Origin: Metallyticus violacea
Lineage: Eukaryota > Arthropoda > Insecta > Mantodea > Metallyticidae
Direction: 5' to 3'
Length of the DNA: 64,000 nucleotides
Assembly: GCA_030762175.1 (NCBI GenBank)
Contig: CM060834.1
Location: 69,963,501-70,027,500, forward strand
Shown: in pieces, positions 55,572 through 64,000 of the stretch
How positions within the stretch are numbered: the first letter of the stretch is position 1
Layout: each line of letters opens with the position of its first letter
Made by a program: the position numbers and the translations under genes
The notes under the pieces: model-generated
What the model was told of the DNA's origin: nothing
What the model saw: only the letters and a program-made list of their open reading frames with translations
Database searches by the model: none

Positions 55572-56340
55572 AAAGATTTGTTTCGCACTTTACTTCTGGT
55601 AATATGGGACTTGTTTTATCTTGCCCCATGCTACAACTGGTTGTTTTTTAGATAACCTCATAACGGGGGTGGGGAGGAAAGAAGCTAATACATGGGCAAC
55701 TTCTATGAGGGAGCCAATCCTTTTCAATCTGTAACTGTGAGGTTTATGCAATCAGTATATATTCACGGTTCTTCGTTTCATTTGAACATGTTTGCATTAA
55801 AAAGTTGCACAGTATTTTGTGAAGGAAGTCACAGGAACAGCAAGAAAATTCCTTCTAATTGCTGCATGTTAACGTAGAGAAGCTTTCAAAGGTTCCAAGG
55901 GGGGGGGGGGGGTGCACGTTAAACTCAACTGTGAGGGTGAAGAGGCAATAGAAATGTGAAACGCGGATTTTATTTTACCTTTTATATGCTAGTTTGCTTG
56001 CCGGTAAAGAAATCCTCAGGCAAATGTATGGCAAGATGGTTAACATCCCCTCAAGAAACTCAAGCCTGTTGTGTACGTGTGCGGCTGTGTGCTAATACGC
56101 GCGCATCCCACAGTGAATGTTAAATGTTAAGCTGGAAGAAAAAAGAAGTTAGAGCTGGAAGTTTGATATGAAGTTTTAATATTTCCTGCTTTGCGCTTTT
56201 GAGACTTCTCCGAAATGTTTGCCTCACTACCGCTTCTGTTTTCTTTCATTTTTCTTGCGGGAATACACTATCCACAGTTTGCTCTATCCTAAGAAATATA
56301 ATGACAAATGACATTCTATCGTATGCATATGGTGAAATAT
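55572..56340. other. No gene recognised; G-run
   Basis: A run of about 13 G occurs near 55,900. A 61-codon plus frame (55,692-55,877) is unassigned. Confidence 0.5.
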
Positions 56341-56399
56341 TCTTCTATCTGGTGGTGTCAGGGTTGCGATAATGTACCTGATACTCTTGATAAATAACT

Positions 56400-56770
56400 G
56401 ACGACAGACGTACCATCTGCGTGGGGCCTGTTCTGGTGTCAATTCATGAGGTACAATGCTTTAGTATGATATTTTAAGCGTCTTAATGTGGCGATATATA
56501 TCTTTCGATGCACCAAGTGCTTTTGACAGCCTATGGGATTTTTTCGTAATATTCTTCCAAAACGTTGCGTATATTATCAACTTCCCATACCTTAAGTCTT
56601 TCAGAATTTGTAAATCTTTCTTCTCCATTATTGTAACGCTGGAACTATCGTTGGGCTAAGCGTTCTCTAACACACCTTCTCCATCCTCTTCCAGCAGGAG
56701 GACACGCTTTGTAATTTTGTTTCCAATATGCTTTAGAAGTACTCTAACCTCAAAATTTCTTACTTCCATT
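56400..56770 (-). pseudogene. Mos1-like mariner transposase, N-terminal relic
   Basis: The minus strand from 56,770 reads MEVRNFEVRVLLKHY (start Met), then RERLAQR-FQRYNNGEERF (helix-turn-helix), VWEVDNIRNVLEEYYEKIP and SKALGASKDIYRHIKTLKIS. PHELTPEQAPRRWYVCRQL then runs to about 56,390. It is the same subgroup as 23,403-24,300 and better preserved at the N-terminus. No catalytic region follows. Stops and frame changes throughout. Confidence 0.8.
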
Positions 56771-57490
56771 TTATGATTCTGTGTTAACAGACGATTGATA
56801 CATGCTGACAATGTAACAACCATGGCATCTTGTAATTTACATTGCCAAACAGAAGAACACTATTAAACTCTTTAAAACTGATATTTCTTGTGAGATAATT
56901 TAATACTATTAAGCATTACTTCCTCACCGCAATACTGAGCTTTTTAACCGGAGGTATGGCAAGTGTGTAAATTTTAATTAATCTTGTAACTAATACTACA
57001 TTCGATCAGTTCGTCGAAAAGCTAAACGCTCATTCGGAATTAGTTTTAAAATTCACTGGTACTTTACTTAAATCCTAAATAGTGTAACAAATCTGCCTCC
57101 CAATAGTCTTGAATCAGTAATACACGCAGTATCGATTGTATATTATTTTCATGCTCATGATGTGCAACTTGCGCTAATTCTCTTTATTAAAATCGCTCTG
57201 TGATGACAGCAGGGTGCATTTCACTTTACTGTATGTAAGATTAAAATTAGAATTCTAAAGAATTAACCTCTATTGTTCCTTTTCACATATCTCGAACATT
57301 TGACACAATAATTTATTTCGCGAATTCTATCTTAAAATACACGAATCTTACAAGTTGAACCTAAGAAGGCTAAATGACCCGTATAAACGCAAAATTGGCC
57401 AAATGAGTATAACTACCTAGGAAGAGTAAACAGGAATAATTAATTAAGATAGGTAAATGTACTAATTTATTACATTAAATGTACATATTT
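56771..57490. other. No gene recognised
   Basis: AT-rich, nothing identifiable. Confidence 0.55.
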
Positions 57491-57494
57491 CTCG

Positions 57495-57640
57495 GTCTTA
57501 GTGGTCTGGAGGTAACGCCCTCTCCTATGGACCCAAGGTTCTCAAGTTCGGAAATTAAAAATCTCGCATACAGGTCCTATGAGAGGGAACTTAGCACGCT
57601 AAAAAAACCGCTTACCAGAAAAAAAAAATAGATTCCGGCC
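57495..57640 (+). repeat. tRNA-like SINE remnant
   Basis: TTAGTGGTCTGGAGGTAACG resembles an A box region. AAGTTCGGAAAT is a damaged B box at the expected distance (about 45 bp). A body then follows that does not match families 1-3, with an A-run near 57,620. Confidence 0.45.
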
Positions 57641-58750
57641 ATTGCACGTCCAAGTAATACTTTATCATACCAAATGGCACTTGAAGATGGGTTGACCACC
57701 TGTCCATCTGACATCTATAGGTGTGTTTTATATTCTCCGTCTGAATCCGAAACAGATCCTAGGCCTAAATCTTGTAAGCCGATCATGACAATAAATATAC
57801 ATATTTACAATAAAATAAAATTAGTAAAAAATTTACGAAAGAAAAAAAAAACCTGCATCACCAATACACTTAAATTACTGCAAACACATTGCCGACTGAA
57901 TCCATTTCTGTGCAGATCATAGTTTGTATTACTGCACATAGTGTTGCGTCAGACATCCTGAAATCAAACACATTTGTATAATTATTCAATATAATTATAT
58001 AATTAGTTCATCTCTAGCATTTCACATGAATTGTTGCTTATCACACGTGGTACATCTGACCCATGGCTTCCATAGATCAGTGAATAAACTCTAAATTATT
58101 TACCCCCATGTTAACACACTAGTTCCTTCAGTGAAAAAATATTTCTCAAGTCTTCTGGAAGATATAGTTGTTGCCCTGCCTTTTGATTATCCGAATAATT
58201 TGAGGAAATAGACGCTTTAGTTGACATAGATGTACAAATCATCGTAATAGTTAAGGATGAAATTAAGAACACTGAACTTATTTTGTTCCTTTCTCGAAAT
58301 CAAAATTCAGTTATCTATCTGATGCTATACATATTGGAAAGTGCCTCTATATCGCTGAAACAACGTGTACACATTATTACATCAGCGTCGGCCTCAATGG
58401 AAATTGCAAACCGTGGATGCTGCTTTCAATTTAAAACTAAAACAGATTCTTCAGCGAAACCCACTATTTGACAAAATTAAGTATGTACAGTTCTTGAGGT
58501 TCAGCGTACGGAGCAAAGATGATATTTGCTCTCATGATAAATATATGCAATTGAATTATCATTTTCAGTCTATAAAACATTGATAAAGTACAATAGAAAA
58601 ACACTGAAGTGAATGTTATTTTTATTTTTCAGTACATACGTTTAGTCCAACGATTTCAAGCTTTTTAATACCTCAGTAAAATAAGATTGGCCAACAGTAA
58701 AAAACAAGCGACTGTCTCAGCTTCGACATTATCATTTGATGTAAATTTTC
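57641..58750. other. No gene recognised
   Basis: Short plus frames (57,674-57,922, 82 codons; 58,283-58,471 and 58,365-58,583) have no family I can name. Confidence 0.5.
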
Positions 58751-58764
58751 TTCCACCTAATCAT

Positions 58765-59580
58765 TTATTAAGATTTGGTAACAAAAAGTAATCACTGGGA
58801 ATATGTTGAATGTGGAAGCGCTTGGAAACGACAGTCATGCAGTTTTGCAGCAACAATCCTAGACGTGAGTGAAGACGCATTATTGTAATGAAATATACTT
58901 TCTTTTTCGCAAGGTGTGAACTTTTAGCCTGAATAGTATCCTTCAGTTGGTTCAATAGTAAAGTATAATACTCCCCAGTGATGGTTCTGCCCTTTTGGAG
59001 GCAATCTACGAGCACCACCGTGAGAAACCCAGAAAACCGTGTACTTTTCCTGCAAAAGGAAGAGTTTTTGCTTTCTTTGGTGCACTTTCACCTGTTTCCA
59101 CCCATTTTTTGACTGTTCCTTCGTCTTTGGCGTGTAGTGATGAATCCATGTTCCATCTACTGTTATGAAATGTCAGAGAGACTTACTAAAATGTTGTTTA
59201 AATAAGTCTAAACATTCTTGCGAAATGCTCATTCGAAAGCGTTTTATTTCTTTGTTACAAACGCGGCACCCTCGAGAGCGATGCTTTCTCATACACAAAC
59301 CTTCGTGTAAAATGTAGTGGATACGCCTATTGTGGTCTTTGAATTGTCAGTCAACTCGCATATCTTCAATCCGCGATCATTGAGTACGATATTGTGAATT
59401 TTTGCCACTATCTCGCCGGTCGTAGCAGTTTCGGGACGTCCGAAGCGCTCACCATGTTGAATGGATATACAGCTACGTTTAAATTTAGCAGCCCACTTTT
59501 TAATAATCGAAAATGAAGGGAAAGAATCCTTTAATTACTGTTGGAATGAATCCCTTCACGATTCAAAAGAAGTTCTTTAT
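58765..59580 (-). pseudogene. Mariner transposase relic
   Basis: Read from high to low coordinates. A region near 59,460-59,500 has a decayed N-terminus. The first catalytic block is lost around 59,150-59,180 (only a W-MDSSLH trace). VKKWVETGESAPKKAKTLP, DCLQKGRTITGEYYTLLLNQ and LKDTIQAKSSHLAKKKV follow. FHYNNASSLTS sits at the second block with Asp changed to Asn, and IPSDYFLLPNLNK covers the third. The subfamily is that of the relic at 41 kb. At least three frame changes. Confidence 0.8.
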
Positions 59581-61345
59581 TATAGCTCGTTAATATTTTA
59601 TAGAAAATGTTAACACTAGTTTGTTTACACGATCGTCACAAACAAGTGATAACACTTATGCGTCTGAAACTTTACATCGCGCCATCTAAAGGATGGTACT
59701 TAATAACTATCATAGTAATTTGGCCATCTTCATTGAGATCTCTGAATCAGGCCGAGAACTTTTAGATTACATCTAGTATATTGTAATAAAAATCACTAAT
59801 TCAAAAGCAACCGTTAAATATAAAGGGTACTACTAATTAGTTCAATAATCTGTTAAACTGTAACTTGGCTGGTTTTCCTTATCTGCGTAGGTAATAATAA
59901 AAGAAAATAAAAAGGTAGAGTGTAGAGTATTCTCTTTATATAAAAAGGACAAAATAATCCTTTAAAATTCTAAAAATCCGAATGCTTGTAATGCTATTTC
60001 GTTTGCATTAGGTTTCCGCAACCTCACGTCTGAAACACGGAAGTGTGTACCGGTTCTAAACGAAATCATTCATAGACGCGGAAAGGACAGCCAACCACCC
60101 GTGGTGGAAATACAAGCTCGGTATCTCATGGCTGCGCTCAATTGCCCCGTCCACGGTACTGCTTAATGTATATTAAGCTTTCATACAAGTCTATGTACAA
60201 CTTGGCATGTCGCCAGCTAGCGCAATTTGGATTTCTAACCATTGGGTGTGTGATTTCATTTTCTATTCTAATGAAACCCATGGTGGATATTGGGTTTCCG
60301 ATAATTTTGATATTAAAGCTAATTGTGGCGTGGAACAATTCTCTGACAACATAGTCCAAAATCTAGACAATAGATAGTTCGTGAACTCCCCCATAATTTC
60401 CAGAATATGTCCTACAAGACAAAAATATTTGGTAAATATTATGAATGGCAATTGAAGCAGCATATCTGCATATATTAGCAAACTTTTAAGCGTTGTTTCA
60501 TTTAATTAATTCTTTTTAAGTGATATAGACGTCTCTAGGATTTCTAGGTTTTAATATATTTTGCTTTCTGTTAAAACATGAATAATTTAGACATTTATTT
60601 GTTTCTAAGCAAAATATAGGATAGAAAAGAATTTATAATCTTAAAAAAAGTTACAAAGCACAGTAAAGAAAACAAAAATTTCAAATTATTTTTTCTATAA
60701 CATTTTTGGTGGTTTTAGAGAAAATATGTCGTCACAAAACATCTAGTAACACCTCTTAATTAGGATAATTGTACACAGGAGAACAGCAAGTTAATGTATG
60801 ATTGCGTGTGGCTCTTCTGCAACAACAGGAACCAACATGTAATCAATCGATTGTCAATACACTTTCCCACAATCAGTATTTGTATTATGTTTACATTGGT
60901 GCTGTTACAGCAAAATTATCTCTTTTGTTAACTTAGCTATAGAAAGCTTTACGATGAAGCAAAATTAGATAACACAAGTTGAATTATTTTGCGTACATAT
61001 GGTATGTGGGTAAAACCCTCAACTGAGAACTCAAAAGTTATATTTTCTACAGTTTCTCTAATTTTAAATGAAACACACAATATATTTTTACATTTACGAA
61101 TAATGCTCGTTCAGAGATTTTCTAAAAGTACCCATGCTAGATACTTCAGTACAAATTTATTGATTCTAAATTAAGAAAACAAAAAAGTATAGCGAATAAT
61201 AAAATGTCCCTTCCTTAACAAAAAGAAAACAAAGAACCTCAATATCTAAAACTGTGTTAAAACTGGTAGCCCACAGTTGTCTGACAATGTGTCAGTCGAT
61301 CATAGAAAAGATTTAAGAAGTAACTGAAATAGGCTTTAGGAATGT
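59581..61345. other. No gene recognised
   Basis: A mariner-end-like GGCCGAGAACTTTTAGATTA lies at 59,751. A palindromic CCACCCGTGGTGG lies near 60,096. The overlapping 70-73-codon frames at 60,138-60,359 on both strands are unassigned. Confidence 0.45.
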
Positions 61346-61379
61346 CATGCACCGCTTCTATTTTCGAAACTCCAGTATT

Positions 61380-61900
61380 TCGGTCTTTCTCGACATCCTA
61401 CTGACTTCAAATAGCCTCCCCCCCCTAAAATCCAAAGGCGACGAATCTGGAGATCTTGCTCGCCATTTTCGTGACCTCTCCTACCAATCCATCATTCTGG
61501 AAAAACCTGGTCTGAGTGCTAACGAGTATTTCATCCACAGTGAGCTGGAGCCCTATCTCGTTGGAACTCAGGGTAGCCCATGCTTTACTGGACGTGGAAT
61601 CAAACTTTCGATAGCCGGTACTACGTGATTTAAAAGCAAATCCAACATCTATTAGCGTTTAGCGTTTCTCTAAAGAAGAAAGCACCAGTAATATATCATC
61701 AATATCAGCCCAAACATGAAGTTTATACTACATGTGGTTCTTCTCCATTCATTGTGGATATACGTTTAGCCAATATCGACAATTTATCTGATCAGTAGAA
61801 TTTTGCTTCAGCTGAGAATACAAACAGTCTAAGAAAAATTGGATTGTTGTTGATGCGCCCCATCATTAAATCACAAATCTGCATCCATCAATCGGGATCG
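61380..61900 (-). pseudogene. Tc1/mariner-superfamily transposase relic
   Basis: The minus strand in order: GRINNNPIFLRLFVFSAEAK (near 61,830), matching the NP-FL---FSDEA-F first catalytic region, then ENPHVV and a VWADIDD-like stretch. FFQNDG near 61,500 corresponds to FQHDGAP, then WIGRRGH and, in a shifted frame, WRARSPDSSPLDF near 61,435, the third catalytic block. The WIGRRG…SPD--PLDF signature is shared with the DD41D-like elements at 5 and 26 kb. The interval between the second and third blocks is shortened. There are stops and frame changes. Confidence 0.65.
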
Positions 61901-64000
61901 TTCTCTGAAAGTTACTGAAAAATTTGAATTTAATAATTTTTAGTTTCTTGGCCCTTATAAGGATTTTTATCACTGAATTTTCACTTATATTTCAATTCTA
62001 CAGACAAACTTGTAACAGAAACTTTTGTTCTTGCACACGGAGGAAAATATTCTATGAAGTATTCTAATCAGTTACACTTTTCGGGCGACCTGATCTTAGT
62101 AAGTATTTCACGCTTCCAGTTTGAGTAAATTTCTTTATGATCCTTGACACTGTTATATTTGCAATTGCATTGCGATCCAGATTCAAATGTGCTGACTGCC
62201 GATGGGATCCTCGTCTTTCTCCCTAGCGAATGCAAATTAAACTTGGAATTCTTTTCCTTTCGCTCATTTTACGCACTAGATAACAGATTTAATCCCTTAA
62301 ATAAGATTTTTCTGTATCAATAAATACGATTCTCGGATATAAACAAATGATAGTATTTATGTCATTACTGACAAAACGCAGTAAATAAAAGAAACATTTT
62401 ATTAATCACTATACTTATTTGTTTTCTAGATTTAACAACAATAAATTTGTTCTAAAGTATATAGTATGGGTACTTTTAGAAAGATTATTCGAAAATATAA
62501 ATATATATTGGTTATTTTGTTTAAAATAAGAAATTTGGAGTTACTAAATAGAAATGTAAAAAAGAATGTAATATCAATTTTGAGTTCTCAGTATATGACT
62601 ATCCTCCACACACCGAGTTTCATATCACTGAACCACATTCTACAAAAGCTGTTTAGGTGGCCCAAGATTTTTAAATAACCCAGTTTGTTTAGGTTTGTTT
62701 ATTGTTGGTTATTTTGTGACGATAAAACTGAACAATAGGCAAATTTGCACATGTAGATCCTCACAGGTATACTAAGTTATGGCAGAATAAATTTTCTATT
62801 GACATACTGTCACAACTTCCGGTAGAACACTAGCAGTTATATTATTCTTTTCAGTTAACTTGGCACGGAATTGGACACAACGGTCACGCTCCCAATTTTA
62901 ATCCCTAACATCCTAAGTTAAAAGGTATTTAAGGGGACGAGGAACACAAATACAAAATGAACTGATAGTTGAGTTGATCTGTTGCCATTGTAGCCTTGTA
63001 TATTCTCTATACCACCCCTATCACAATTTCAAATGTTACGTGTAGAATGCTGTTACAATGGCCAGAAAAGAGAGTTGTGCATCTTGGTCCGTTTATGTCT
63101 CCGGCCAGAGTGGCCGTTAACAAGCCAAGCCAAGCCAATTTTTCCGGCACGCATGGGCTTTTTCTATGTTTCACACACGCCAGAGGAGCATAGAATTAGT
63201 TCGCGAATGTTGACTTCAAGAATATTGTACTGCTACAATAATGATGGACTTCATCATTCATATTTTAATTATTGAGCCCCATTATTAAACCCTCCTATAC
63301 CACATTTCATTCTTGCCATTGGGAAGCGTCATATTGAATGCGCCCTTTGCTGAGCGCGTACTTTTCCCGAGAATTTGTGCAATGGTTCGGACCATACGAC
63401 ATCACTTTTTAACACAAAAATCCAATAAATAAGTGAGTATTGGAAATTAAAAATATTTTGCGATATCATGTATACGCTTGTGAATACCTTAGAGAGCGTG
63501 GGGTTGTAATATGTATATTAGAACAGAATTGATCAAAGATTTCTTGGCTAAATGTTTATTGACATTTATTGCTATATTTGTTTCTTGTGAAACAAGTTTG
63601 ATATAACAACCATATAGTGCGGTTTTTTATTAAGAGTGGAATATCATTCAGTACATAAGCAAGAGTATATACAGTATTGAAACCCTGCAGCAAATCTTTG
63701 TAAATATATACTAAAATATGGATTTATTCATTGAATTTAAATCATCTGTTGTATAATGCGAGAGCGTGTGTTTCCTTAAATAAATGGCAATCCGTTCCAA
63801 TTCCTGAGAGCTTATAAGTTATCAGACCTACAGCGGCAACATAGCAGCGACTTTGAAACCATATCTGCTTCAAAACTGGCGAGCCGTAAAACGAATTACT
63901 GCCAAAAGTGTTTTTATTAAATAATTGAAAAGGGAACGTGTTTTCCATTTTTAACTGTCCATTATTGCTATAAGATTTTTTTTAATTCCTACGCATTAAT
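61901..64000. other. No gene recognised
   Basis: The minus strand near 61,950-62,200 may hold the worn N-terminus of the preceding transposase, but it is not readable. The minus frame 63,742-63,948 (68 codons, …FYGSPVLKQIWFQSRCYVAA…) is compositionally plausible but unassigned. Confidence 0.45.

Overview
The window looks like AT-rich, non-coding nuclear DNA of an insect. The evidence is the set of mobile elements: many decayed Tc1/mariner-superfamily transposons, tRNA-derived SINEs, 5'-truncated LINE ends, one probable LTR and long trinucleotide microsatellites. No bacterial, viral or organellar gene organisation is present. The SINE and transposon mix would suit a large insect genome, possibly polyneopteran, but that placement is a guess. 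I recognise no host protein-coding gene, functional tRNA or rRNA. Most open frames are short, AT-driven and unassignable. Those I could assign belong to transposons and are broken.

Layout. 1-10 kb: a ~143-bp satellite array holding a TIR-complete mariner, a second TIR-bounded transposon (DD41D-like), and a second array of the same satellite in inverted orientation. 10-19 kb: SINE pieces, a pair of nearly identical 162/164-bp inverted repeats around a 1.57-kb spacer, a mariner C-terminus, and a 0.9-kb internally deleted transposon with a grown (TTC)n(TTA)n tract. 19-28 kb: a MITE, a Mos1-like mariner relic, and a DD41D-type element split by a second copy of the first mariner. 28-38 kb: transposase and hAT C-terminal relics, a LINE tail inserted at a (CA)n tract, a LINE end split by a SINE with target-site duplication, a mariner fragment and two more SINEs. 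38-46 kb: microsatellites, a GC-rich island, a mariner relic, a second SINE family with clear duplications, and a SINE-in-SINE nest. 47-53 kb: an unassigned longer open frame, a 1.4-kb element with inverted ends and internal repeats, a ~540-bp tandem duplication, and a probable LTR on the minus strand. 52-64 kb: more mariner relics, a second copy of the 0.9-kb deleted transposon, a second copy of the MITE next to another SINE, and a DDE transposase relic.

The genes do not work together as a pathway. What can be read is insertion history: satellite before mariner, DD41D element before mariner, LINE before SINE, and SINE family 2 before SINE family 1. The best candidates for undescribed entities are the inverted satellite arrays, the element bounded by near-identical 162/164-bp arms, the 0.4-kb MITE family, the 47.7-49.1 kb element, and the deletion derivative shared by two copies. 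All similarity statements were made by eye, without database searches.
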